Assembly (NCBI RefSeq): GCF_024734385.1
Contig: NZ_JANHAP010000005.1
Location: 62,001-126,000, forward strand
Reading direction: 5' to 3'
Source: Dasania sp. GY-MA-18
GTDB lineage: Bacteria > Pseudomonadota > Gammaproteobacteria > Pseudomonadales > Dasaniaceae
DNA length: 64,000 bases
The number at the start of each line of letters is the position of its first letter. The stretch's first letter is position 1. A program made the translations under genes and the position numbers. Shown here in pieces: positions 35,804 through 46,887 of this stretch. The notes beneath the pieces are model-generated. The model was given only the letters and a program-made list of their open reading frames with translations, searched no databases and was not told the origin of the DNA.

Positions 35804-37174
35804 ATGTTTTTATTATATGCCACGCATACTGCGTGCCGCCGCCTATACAAGTTTAATAGCCTGGTAGTAGGGCTATCAATCACGCTGCTGTTCACTACTT
35901 CGGCGCAGGCCGCCGGCAGTACTTTGAGCTTGGCCCAGGCCATACAGCAGGCGCTTAGCGCCAACCCCAGTTTAAAAAGTTTTCACTTTCGCGAGCAGCA
36001 ACTCAACAGCCAATTGGCCAGTGCCAAGCTCAGCCCCGCCTATGAGTTGGGGCTAGAGCTAGCAAACTTTGCCGGCTCTGGCGAGTTTAAAGACTTCGAT
36101 CAGGCCGAAGCCACAGTATCGCTGTCGTCCACCCTGGAGTTAGGGGGCAAGCGCGATGCCCGCATTGCTGTAGCCCAGCGCAGTCGCAGCCAGTTTGAAA
36201 CCCAGCGCGAGCTAGAAACCCTAAGCTTGCTGGGCGAGGTAACCCGCCGCTATGTGGCGGTGTTAGCCGCGCAGCAGCGCCTAGCCCTGGCTAACAGTGC
36301 CGAGGCCTTGGCGAAAGAGGCCCGCAATGCCGTGGCCAAACGCGCCCAAGCTGGGGCCAGCCCCAAAGCCGAATTAAAACGCGCCGAAGCTGCCGCCAAG
36401 CAAGCCCATCTCAGCGTCTATGCCGAGCAGCAGCAATTGCGCTATTTAAAAGTGGCCTTGGCAGCGTTGTGGGGTAGTGACAAAGTCAGTTTCGAGTCAG
36501 TGAGTGGGGACTTATACGCCTTTGCTGAGGATGTTGGCTTTGAGGCGCTGTTTACACGCTTGGCGGCTAACCCCGCGATACAGTTGTTTACCGCCGAGCA
36601 GCGTTTAAAAGAGGCTGAGCTGAGTTTGGCCAAAACCGCAGCCAGCATGGATATTAATTGGTCGCTGGGCGTAAAGCATATGTCGGCTAGCGACGATACT
36701 GCGCTAGTGGCAGGGTTTAGCATGCCCTTGTTCACTGGCAGCCGCAATGCTGCGGCACGGCGTGCCGCCACCGCTGCCAGTAATGCTGTGGCTGTGCGCA
36801 AAGAGGCTGCCTTGCTTACTTTACGCACGCAATTGTTTGGCGCTTATAGCAATCGCCAGCAGGCCATACACATAGCCCAAGACCTGCGCCAAGAAATAAT
36901 CCCGGCGCTGCAAACTGCCTTGCAGGAAACCAAACAAGCCTACCAGCGTGGCCGTTATAGCTATCTCGATTATGTTAGCGCTCAACAAGAGCTACTCAAT
37001 GCCCAGCGTAGCTTAATTGCCGCTGCCAGTACCGCGCTGCGTTACGGTGCCGATATAGAGCAGCTTACCGCTCAGCCGCTGGCTGCTAGCCATTATCTTT
37101 CTAGCGGTCTTTCCAGCCATTACCTTTCAAATAGTAACGGCAGCGCACCAACTTTGACAGGATTACAACCATGA
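35804..37174 (+). CDS. czcC: TolC-family outer-membrane efflux protein
   Basis: 456-residue outer-membrane channel subunit of a tripartite metal efflux pump. It has a signal peptide (about 1-37, ending AQAAGS) and the two repeated TolC coiled-coil halves: LSLAQAIQQALSANPSLKSFHFREQQLNSQLASAKLSP, and AYQRGRYSYLDYVSAQQELLNAQRSL near the end. It overlaps the next gene by four bases (ATGA), so the pump genes are translationally coupled. The name follows the CzcCBA order; the metal is not proven. Confidence 0.88.
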   Translation: MFLLYATHTACRRLYKFNSLVVGLSITLLFTTSAQAAGSTLSLAQAIQQALSANPSLKSFHFREQQLNSQLASAKLSPAYELGLELANFAGSGEFKDFDQAEATVSLSSTLELGGKRDARIAVAQRSRSQFETQRELETLSLLGEVTRRYVAVLAAQQRLALANSAEALAKEARNAVAKRAQAGASPKAELKRAEAAAKQAHLSVYAEQQQLRYLKVALAALWGSDKVSFESVSGDLYAFAEDVGFEALFTRLAANPAIQLFTAEQRLKEAELSLAKTAASMDINWSLGVKHMSASDDTALVAGFSMPLFTGSRNAAARRAATAASNAVAVRKEAALLTLRTQLFGAYSNRQQAIHIAQDLRQEIIPALQTALQETKQAYQRGRYSYLDYVSAQQELLNAQRSLIAAASTALRYGADIEQLTAQPLAASHYLSSGLSSHYLSNSNGSAPTLTGLQP

Positions 37175-38064
37175 AAATGATTGCTTTATCACCGTACTTT
37201 TTTGTATTGCTTTTTAGCGGCAAGGTTTTTTATGCCCAGGCCGATGCTGACCATCATGCAGAGGCGATCACTATAAACCCCGCCATCGCCCAACAGTCAG
37301 GTATTAGCACCGCCCCAGCAGGGGCAGGTGAGATACATCAAACCCTTAGTCTGTATGGCAGAGTAGTGGCCGATGCCGATTCGGTTAGCCATATACGGGC
37401 GCGTTTTCCCGGCACTCTGGTCAAGGTGAATGCCAAACTGGGTGAGCGGGTCAATAAGGGGGATGTGCTAGCCGAGGTGGAATCCAACGATAGCCTCAGG
37501 CGCTATCAACTCACCGCACCGCTAAGTGGCATAGTAAGCGAGCGCCATGCCAGCGTGGGTGAAAGCACCGGCGCACAAGTACTATTTACCGTGGCCAACT
37601 TTGATCAGCTGTGGGCCGAGTTACGTATTTTCCCCAGCCAAATGGCGGCGGCCAAGGTGGGGCAGGCGGTTAGCTTAAAACTGGGCGATGCCCAGCTAAG
37701 TACGCAGTTAACACATATTATTCCCGGCGTTAATGATCAGGCTTTTGTCTTGGCCAGGGCAGCTATTGATAACCGCAGCGCGCTGTGGGCACCGGGTATG
37801 CTGGTTGCTGCAGAGCTGAGCATTAGTCGGCAAACCCTACCCTTAGTGGTGGATAATCTAGCCTTGCAATCCATAGCCGGTCAAACGCTAGTGTTTGTAA
37901 AGGAGGGCAATAAATATGAAGCCAGGCCATTAACTTTAGGCCGCAGCGACAGCCACTATAGCGAAGTGTTAGCAGGGCTAAGTGTTGGTGAAAACTATGT
38001 ATTAACTAACAGCTATGTACTCAAAGCCGACTTGCAAAAGTCTGGTGCCGAGCATCAACACTAA
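37171..38064 (+). CDS. czcB: RND efflux periplasmic adaptor (CzcB-like)
   Basis: 297-residue membrane-fusion protein that links the RND pump to the outer-membrane channel. It has a signal segment, a His-rich stretch DADHHAEA, a barrel-sandwich part (VKVNAKLGERVNKGDVLAEVESNDSL, APLSGIVSERHASVGESTGAQVLFTVAN) and a beta-barrel part. It is shorter than CzcB (around 500), lacking the long coiled-coil insert and extra metal-binding domain; many CusB/CzcB-like adaptors of this size exist. It overlaps czcC by four bases and precedes czcA by 12. Confidence 0.88.
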   Translation: MKMIALSPYFFVLLFSGKVFYAQADADHHAEAITINPAIAQQSGISTAPAGAGEIHQTLSLYGRVVADADSVSHIRARFPGTLVKVNAKLGERVNKGDVLAEVESNDSLRRYQLTAPLSGIVSERHASVGESTGAQVLFTVANFDQLWAELRIFPSQMAAAKVGQAVSLKLGDAQLSTQLTHIIPGVNDQAFVLARAAIDNRSALWAPGMLVAAELSISRQTLPLVVDNLALQSIAGQTLVFVKEGNKYEARPLTLGRSDSHYSEVLAGLSVGENYVLTNSYVLKADLQKSGAEHQH

Positions 38065-38067
38065 TAG

Positions 38068-41187
<3,120 letters not shown>

Positions 41188-41201
41188 GCGCTGATAAAAA
41201 A

Positions 41202-41222
41202 GCAGGGGCATATAGCCCCTGC
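41202..41222 (-). terminator. Terminator for aruI
   Basis: GCAGGGGC (41202-41209) pairs with GCCCCTGC (41215-41222). On the minus strand it is followed by TTTTTTATC, so it ends the aruI transcript. A second hairpin (ATCAGGT/ACCTGAT, 41227-41244) is next to it. It may also slow transcription from czcA. Confidence 0.75.
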
Positions 41223-41274
41223 AAAAATCAGGTGGAGACCTGATGAAAAATAAACAGTGAACTAGTTATAGAAA

Positions 41275-42867
41275 CTAGCTAGCAGGTAAAAAATCTGCCT
41301 CTACCACTTCAATTAAAGTAGGCACCGTTTGCTGCTGTGCGGCACGTAGTTGCTCGGTTAATTCATCCAAATTATGAGCGCGGTAAGCGGGGCAGCCGTA
41401 GGCTTGTGCTATGGCCTTAAAGTCTGGGGTGTAAATATCACAGGCTATAGGCTCCATGCCTGCATCGACAAAGTTTTGGGCAATCATTTCATAGCGTTGG
41501 TTATTCCACACTACTATGGCCACGGGGATTTGCGCTTCTATGGCGGTGGAGAGTTCATTGATGGTGAACTGCAGGCCACCATCACCAATTAAACTGATTA
41601 CGGGTAATTCGGGCTGGCCTAATTTGGCACCAAAGGCGGCAGGTAGGGCGTAGCCCAAAGTACCGTAGCCGGTGGCGGCGCTGGCAAAGCGGCGGGCGGC
41701 GGGGGCGTCGTATTGCAGGCCAGCAAAGTAGGCGGGCTGAGTGGAGTCGCCCACTAAAATAGCGCCGGGCAGGGCAACTTGCAGTTGGCTTAAAAAGGCT
41801 TGGAAGCCAGCTACATCATCTACTTTGCGGGCGGCACTGGCGGCGGCGGTGCGCGCGGCACCATTGCTGCAAGGCTGTTTGAGTAAGGGCGTTAAAGCTT
41901 GTGCAAATAAGCCCGAGTCAGCTTGAATCGCAAGATGCGGCAACACATTGCGGCTGAGTTGGGCGCGGTCTATATCCACGCGTATGATTTTGGCGCTGCC
42001 CATATCGAATTGGCCGGTAAAGAAAAAGTCGTAATCGGTTTCGCCAAACTCTGTGCCTATGGCCAACAACACATCCGCATTTTGAAATAATTCGCGGCTG
42101 GCGGTTTGCGAGGGACTGCCGCCCACATACAGCGGGTGTGCGGGGGGCAGTATGCCCTTGGCATTGTGGGTGGTGGTGACGGGGGCACCCAAAGCTTCGG
42201 CCAGTGCCAGCATGTCTTGAGCAGCACCGGCGGCACCGCCGCCTAATAGCAATACCGGATTGGCCGCATTGTTTAATAGTTCGGCTGCGGCCTGTAGTGC
42301 GTCACTAGCCGGGGCAGCTTTGCTGGGCAGCGGCCAGGTTTGTACAGGCACATGGTCGGCATTGGCGGTGATCACGTTCAGTGGCATGGTGATGTGTACC
42401 GGGCCGGGGCGTTCGCTATTGAAAATAGCAAAGGCTCTGGCCATTACCTGCGGTAATTCGTCGGGCCTAGCTAAGGTGTGAGCCCATACCGAGCACTCGG
42501 CCATGGCGGCTTGCAAGTCGCGGGTTTCATGCAGGCGGCCTTCGCCCAAGCCTTTTTGCCAGCTGTTGTTGTCGGCAGAAATCACTAACATGGGCACAGA
42601 GTCTTGCTTGGCTTGGCCCATAGCGGTAGCGATATTGTAAGCACCGGGGCCCGATACGGTTACACAGGCGGCGGGTTTGCCGGTGACTCTAGCGTAGCCA
42701 TCGGCCATAAAGCCCGCACCTTGTTCATGGCGCGGGGTAACGTGGCGCATCTTGGTTTGCGGAATACCGCGGTACAGCTCTATGGTGTGGGTGCCGGGGA
42801 TGCCAAAAATAGTATCCACGCCATAGGCTTCTAATAATTTTGCTAATACTTCACCACAAGTGGCCAT
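41275..42867 (-). CDS. aruI: 5-guanidino-2-oxopentanoate decarboxylase
   Basis: ThDP-dependent enzyme that decarboxylates 2-ketoarginine to 4-guanidinobutyraldehyde, second step of the arginine transaminase pathway. The 530-residue product matches this branch of the acetolactate synthase superfamily: MATCGEVLAKLLEAYGVDTIFGIPGTHTIELYRG at the start, glutamate in TPRHEQGAGFMADGYARVTG (E48), and the ThDP motif GDGGLQFTINELSTA to WNNQRYEMI. The cluster also contains an AruH-like aminotransferase, which supports the call. The last steps (guanidinobutyraldehyde dehydrogenase, guanidinobutyrase) are not in the window. It follows the M20-like gene by 61 bases on the same strand. Confidence 0.8.
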   Translation of the reverse strand: MATCGEVLAKLLEAYGVDTIFGIPGTHTIELYRGIPQTKMRHVTPRHEQGAGFMADGYARVTGKPAACVTVSGPGAYNIATAMGQAKQDSVPMLVISADNNSWQKGLGEGRLHETRDLQAAMAECSVWAHTLARPDELPQVMARAFAIFNSERPGPVHITMPLNVITANADHVPVQTWPLPSKAAPASDALQAAAELLNNAANPVLLLGGGAAGAAQDMLALAEALGAPVTTTHNAKGILPPAHPLYVGGSPSQTASRELFQNADVLLAIGTEFGETDYDFFFTGQFDMGSAKIIRVDIDRAQLSRNVLPHLAIQADSGLFAQALTPLLKQPCSNGAARTAAASAARKVDDVAGFQAFLSQLQVALPGAILVGDSTQPAYFAGLQYDAPAARRFASAATGYGTLGYALPAAFGAKLGQPELPVISLIGDGGLQFTINELSTAIEAQIPVAIVVWNNQRYEMIAQNFVDAGMEPIACDIYTPDFKAIAQAYGCPAYRAHNLDELTEQLRAAQQQTVPTLIEVVEADFLPAS

Positions 42868-42928
42868 AACTACCTCTTAAAAATTTGTTCAACGATGTCT
42901 AGTGCGTGTGTTAAGTGCCGCGGCGCGC

Positions 42929-44533
42929 TTAGTTTTTTTCGTGGGGCTGGGTGGGTATCCACCACTCGTGGCCGCGTTCGGTTTGCACATACTCAGGCCA
43001 GCGGAAGTGTATAGGCGCTGGGTAATCACACAGTGGCGCTACCCACTCGCTGCCGCCTATGCCGCCACCGGTGCGCTCGTTAAATTCTTGCTGGGCTTGC
43101 TCTAGCGCGCCGGGCTTGCATAGCAGATCCAAAATAGTTCCGGCTATAGTTTTACCGGCGGTAAAAATCATAGGGTCTATGGTTTCGGCTATGCCACCTA
43201 GGGCGTTCATTACCCAAGCTGGATATTTACCGCCATTGCCGGGGCTTTTTAACATGGGGCGACCTATGTACAAGCGCACGGTAGGGGCGTGCCAGCAGTA
43301 TTCGGTATAGTCATCGGAGGTAAAGTTTTTTTGCCACTCGGGCAATTCTTTACGCAAAATGGTTTCGGCCTCTTGTGGAGTGATCAGTGTTTCTATGTCC
43401 TCCATAAAGGGTTTATCCATCACTTCCATGCCCAGATTTTTTTGTATCTGCTGGGCCTTGGCGATGGCGGCGGGAGTGTTAAATTGCGGTGCGCCAGCTA
43501 GCTCCAGGTTGTCGTAGGTTAATTGCGCCATAGCGTGGTTGGGTAGGCCGGGGCGTGACTTGGCTATCCAATCTTTTTTCCAAGTGCAGTGCGAGGTGCT
43601 GGCAGCTGCTGCGGCGTTTTGGTCCAGGCCGCGCACTATGCGCTCGGCCATTTCTATGGTGGGCACGCGCATAATGTAATGGATTTGGGCAATCTGTGCG
43701 GGCAGGTTGTCGGCGGTGGCTTGGCCAGCCAGGGTAATACTCTCGTTCATAGACCAACCACAACCGGCGGCCACCAAATGCTCTTTTAGCATTTTTGAGT
43801 TGCTGTACATTTGCACCAGTGCATCATTGGCACCGGGCGCGCGCGCCGAGGCGTGTGAGGCGGCGATAGGCGAGTCGGCTTCGCCGCTGTCCAGCCAAGT
43901 TTCGGGGCTGTTGCATTCAAAGGTATACATCACCACAAAGGCGGCACCGCAGTGGGTGTTCCAGCGGGTGGTATTGGTTAGCGGCAACATATAGCAGGGG
44001 TGAAAGCTAATGGCGGCGTCCATATCGTCGTAATAGCCCTTGGCGGCATGCAGCGGTTTGGAGGCGCGTTGCTTTTCGGCGGGCTCGCCCAAAAACTTTA
44101 AGCGGCCGGGGATGTTGTGTTTTTCCATGGCGGCTTTGGCGGCTAAAAAGCCAGCCAGTGAGCCTATGCCCAAAGCTGAGTGAGGGTCGGTGTGGCCTCC
44201 GGCGTGTTTGCTTAAACCGTCGCGGGGCCTTTCAACCACATCCGCCGCTTGGCAGTTGCCGGGCACGGCGTCGTATTCGGCATAGCCACCTATGGTGGGG
44301 CCGCCTGTGCCGTTTTCCCAAGTGGCACAAAAGGCTGTGGGCATACCGGCGGTGCCTTCTTCTACGGTAAAGCCTTCGGCACGCAGTTTTTCTACATACC
44401 AAGCGCAGGAGCGGTACTCGCGCCAGGCGGTTTCGGCGTAGTCAAAAATGGTTTGGTGCCACTGTGAAATTTCAGGGGCTTGTTGCTCTACCCAATCGTG
44501 GGCGCTGGCTGTGTAATCGGGTTTGTTTGGCAT
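42929..44533 (-). CDS. M20-like amidohydrolase (AbgB-type)
   Basis: 534-residue hydrolase of the family that includes aminobenzoyl-glutamate utilization protein B and aminoacylases, which split amide bonds of N-acyl amino acids. Visible metal-site segments are GGYAEYDAVPGNCQAA, GGHTDPHSALGIGSLAGFLAAKAAM, FLGEPAEKQRASKPLH and FHPCYMLP. The usual GHxCGHN is replaced by a GGHTDPHSALG type, seen in this subfamily. ATG at 44533 is chosen over an ATG 54 bases upstream because AAGAG lies before it. Next to aruI it probably frees arginine or a related amino acid from a conjugate (inference). Confidence 0.75.
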   Translation of the reverse strand: MPNKPDYTASAHDWVEQQAPEISQWHQTIFDYAETAWREYRSCAWYVEKLRAEGFTVEEGTAGMPTAFCATWENGTGGPTIGGYAEYDAVPGNCQAADVVERPRDGLSKHAGGHTDPHSALGIGSLAGFLAAKAAMEKHNIPGRLKFLGEPAEKQRASKPLHAAKGYYDDMDAAISFHPCYMLPLTNTTRWNTHCGAAFVVMYTFECNSPETWLDSGEADSPIAASHASARAPGANDALVQMYSNSKMLKEHLVAAGCGWSMNESITLAGQATADNLPAQIAQIHYIMRVPTIEMAERIVRGLDQNAAAAASTSHCTWKKDWIAKSRPGLPNHAMAQLTYDNLELAGAPQFNTPAAIAKAQQIQKNLGMEVMDKPFMEDIETLITPQEAETILRKELPEWQKNFTSDDYTEYCWHAPTVRLYIGRPMLKSPGNGGKYPAWVMNALGGIAETIDPMIFTAGKTIAGTILDLLCKPGALEQAQQEFNERTGGGIGGSEWVAPLCDYPAPIHFRWPEYVQTERGHEWWIPTQPHEKN

Positions 44534-44728
44534 GGGTGCACTCTTATTGTGATTAGTACAGTGGGTGTGGTTTATATGGGCTAACAATAGGCGGCTGGGG
44601 GCTGGCTTGCTATCCCCTTTTTAGGTGATGCGGGGGCCTATTTGGGGGGGATGTTGACCCTGTTGCGCTGTAGGTAGTTTTTAGCAGGGTTATTCGTTAC
44701 TTTGTCTATTTAATAAACAACTGGATGG

Positions 44729-44756
44729 TATACGCCATTGGCGTATAATGGGTGCA
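44729..44756 (+). promoter_or_regulatory. higBA promoter with palindromic operator
   Basis: A perfect palindrome TATACGCCATTGGCGTATA (44729-44747) overlaps a consensus -10 box TATAAT (44744-44749). HigA-type antitoxins repress by binding such palindromes. No good -35 was seen. The expected start of transcription is close to 44756-44757, where the toxin ATG begins. Confidence 0.7.
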
Positions 44757-45068
44757 ATGGTCATTATTGAAACCTCGGTGTTTACCCGGCTTATTAAAGA
44801 GCTGATGAGCGATGATGAGTATAAGAATCTGCAAGAGGCTTTGGTCAGCCGCCCTAATATGGGGGACTTGATTAAAGGCTCAGGCGGTATACGTAAGGTG
44901 CGCTGGCAACTTGAGGGCAGGGGTAAAAGTGGCGGAGTGCGCGTTATCTATTACTGGGTGGTTAATGATGATCATATTCGTATGTTGTATGTTTACCCCA
45001 AGGGTAAGCAGGTAAGCCTGAGTAAAGCTCAGGTGGCACAGTTAAAAGCCATTGTTGAGAGGTGGTGA
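44757..45068 (+). CDS. higB: HigB-type (RelE superfamily) toxin
   Basis: 103-residue mRNA interferase of the RelE/HigB fold that cuts mRNA on the ribosome. It has IIETSVFTRLIKELMSDDEYKNLQEALVSRPNMGDLIKGSGGIRKVRWQ, GKSGGVRVIYYWVV and IRMLYVYPKGKQVSLSKAQ, including the basic and aromatic residues of the active site. An ATG nine bases upstream overlaps the -10 box and cannot be used from that promoter, so 44757 is chosen. Its stop overlaps the antitoxin start by one base. It lies on the opposite strand, between the M20-like and YjiH-like genes. Confidence 0.85.
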   Translation: MVIIETSVFTRLIKELMSDDEYKNLQEALVSRPNMGDLIKGSGGIRKVRWQLEGRGKSGGVRVIYYWVVNDDHIRMLYVYPKGKQVSLSKAQVAQLKAIVERW

Positions 45069-45361
45069 TGATGGATAAGAAAATGTTTGACGAGCTGCTG
45101 GCCAGTGTTCAGGAAATGGACGGTATTGTTAAAGGCGGTAAAAAGGCATCTAGGCGCTTTGATTTTCCTGAACCTGAAGTCAAAGCTATACGTGAGCGCT
45201 TGGGGGTGTCGCAAGAAAAGTTCGCACTGATTTTGGGGGTGAGCAAACGTACAGTTGAAAACTGGGAGCAAGGTCGTCGCCATCCGACGGGAGCTGCACG
45301 TTCATTGTTAAAAATTGTTGAGGCTGACCCGGAGCATGCCTTGCAGGCCCTGAGTGCTTAA
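45068..45361 (+). CDS. higA: HigA-type Xre-family antitoxin
   Basis: 97-residue DNA-binding antitoxin that neutralises HigB and represses the operon. The helix-turn-helix is clear: EVKAIRERLGVSQEKFALILGVSKRTVENWEQGRRHPTGAARSLLKIVEADPE (about 38-90). ATG at 45068 overlaps the toxin stop (TGATG), which implies coupling. The toxin-first order is typical of higBA. Confidence 0.88.
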   Translation: MMDKKMFDELLASVQEMDGIVKGGKKASRRFDFPEPEVKAIRERLGVSQEKFALILGVSKRTVENWEQGRRHPTGAARSLLKIVEADPEHALQALSA

Positions 45362-45371
45362 ATCTATAAAG

Positions 45372-45434
45372 AGCGCTGTGCTTAGGTTAAGCGCAGCGCT
45401 TTCAGTATGTCATGGGCAGCTGCAAAGGCTGCCC
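45372..45434. terminator. Hairpins between higA and the YjiH-like gene
   Basis: AGCGCTGTGCTTA (45372-45384) pairs with TAAGCGCAGCGCT (45388-45400) with one mismatch, and a second stem GGGCAGC/GCTGCCC lies at 45414-45434. They separate convergent transcripts. T-tracts are poor, so termination is likely but not certain. Confidence 0.55.
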
Positions 45435-45461
45435 AAAACTATACATCTCTACCCCTGATGA

Positions 45462-46838
45462 TTAACCATAAATCATATGTGCAGCTGCGGCTAATATAGG
45501 CAGTACTATGGCTGTGCGTATTAAAAAGATCATCGCCAACTGTTTAAAGCCTATGGGTATGCTGGAGCGCAAAATTAATAGCCCGTTTTCGGCCATGTAG
45601 ATTAGCTGGGTTACTGACAGGCCTGCGAGTACAAAGCGGGTAATGGGGCTGTCGACATTGGTGGAGATTATGGCGGGGATAAACTGGTCAAAAAATCCGA
45701 TCAGGGTACCGGCAGCGGCGGTTTCGGCTTCGGGCAATTGCAGCATTTGCAGTACATAAACCATAGGCGCGCTCAAGGTTTGCAGCAGGCTGCTGTGGTG
45801 ATAAATCACCAGCACAATGAGTTCTATGGTCATGGCGGCGGGTAATACCGCAATAAAAATATCGGTGATAGAGCGGCCAGCCTGGTTGAGTATTTGCTTA
45901 AGGCTGGGGCCGTGTTGGGCGCGGGCCAGCGCGGTTTGGGTGGCGCGCACAAAAATATTGGGGTATGGCTCCACTTGTTCTTCGGCGCGCTGTTCGCGTT
46001 GGTAAAAACGTTGCGGCAAATTAGAGAGTGGTGGCAGCCGTGGGGTGATTAAAGCGGCGGCTATGCCGCACAGGCCTACGGTGCAATAAAACAGTACAAA
46101 CACATCATCAATTTTTGCCATTTGCGCAATCACCACACAAAAGGGCAGCGATACTGCGGAAAAGTTGGTGGCGACAGTGGCAGCTTCGCGGGCGCTGTAA
46201 TGGCCACTTTCGTATTGGCGTATGGTTAAGATGGTGCCTATGCTGGAGTCGCCCACCCAAGAGGTAATGGCATCCAAACCGGCGCGGCCGGGCAGGCGAA
46301 ATAACAGCTGAAAAGGGCGGCTAATAATAGTGCCGACAAATTCTAAAAAACCGTAGTCGGTTAAAAATGACAGCAGTAAGTTGGCAATGGCGATAATACA
46401 AAAAATAACCCCTGCTATTTCCATGTAGGCGACTTGGCCGGTGTCGCTGCCTATGATCCATTCGGGGCCATATTGAAAATACGTCATGGCGCAAAACAGG
46501 CCGCCTAAACCGCGCAGCAGCAACCATAAAGGCGTGGTGGTAAACACATGGCTTAATAAGGGAAAGGAATTTATCCAGCGCGGTTTAAGCAGCGATACAT
46601 AGCTAGACATAATGCCCGATAACACAAAGGTGAGGGTGACGATTAAGGGTAGGGCGGCACCCAGACCTAGCCTGATTGTATCGGCCAGCAAGCCTATCAC
46701 TATGGTTTGTTTACCCTCGTGGGTAATGGGGGTTAAAAATAATAAAACCCCGATGAACGAGGGTAATAGAAACTTGGCGTAGCGCTGCCAGGTAGAGGTA
46801 GTGTTGCGGTTTGCTGCTGAGGTATTGTCTAAGCTCAT
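45462..46838 (-). CDS. YjiH-family (nucleoside-recognition gate) membrane protein
   Basis: 458-residue integral membrane protein with about ten hydrophobic helices. It matches the YjiH type, which carries two nucleoside-recognition gate domains: FIGVLLFLTPITHEGKQTIVIGLLADTIR, SGIMSSYVSLLKPRW, RLPGRAGLDAITSWVGDSSIGTILTIRQYESGHYSAREAATVATNFSAVSLPF and IGFFDQFIPAIISTNVDSPITRFVLAGLSVTQLIYMAENG. Transport of a nucleoside or amino-acid-like compound is suspected for the family. It lies 49 bases after aruH in the same direction, so it is likely the uptake or exchange step for the aru cluster. Confidence 0.8.
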   Translation of the reverse strand: MSLDNTSAANRNTTSTWQRYAKFLLPSFIGVLLFLTPITHEGKQTIVIGLLADTIRLGLGAALPLIVTLTFVLSGIMSSYVSLLKPRWINSFPLLSHVFTTTPLWLLLRGLGGLFCAMTYFQYGPEWIIGSDTGQVAYMEIAGVIFCIIAIANLLLSFLTDYGFLEFVGTIISRPFQLLFRLPGRAGLDAITSWVGDSSIGTILTIRQYESGHYSAREAATVATNFSAVSLPFCVVIAQMAKIDDVFVLFYCTVGLCGIAAALITPRLPPLSNLPQRFYQREQRAEEQVEPYPNIFVRATQTALARAQHGPSLKQILNQAGRSITDIFIAVLPAAMTIELIVLVIYHHSSLLQTLSAPMVYVLQMLQLPEAETAAAGTLIGFFDQFIPAIISTNVDSPITRFVLAGLSVTQLIYMAENGLLILRSSIPIGFKQLAMIFLIRTAIVLPILAAAAHMIYG

Positions 46839-46860
46839 AATTCGGCCATAGCTGGATAGT

Positions 46861-46879
46861 GGCCGGGCAGTGCCCGGCC
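46861..46879. repeat. Perfect palindrome between aruH and the YjiH-like gene
   Basis: GGCCGGGCA-G-TGCCCGGCC forms a nine-pair GC-rich stem. No T-tract lies on the minus strand, so it is more likely an mRNA stability or attenuation element than a terminator. Confidence 0.6.
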
Positions 46880-46887
46880 AGCGTAGA

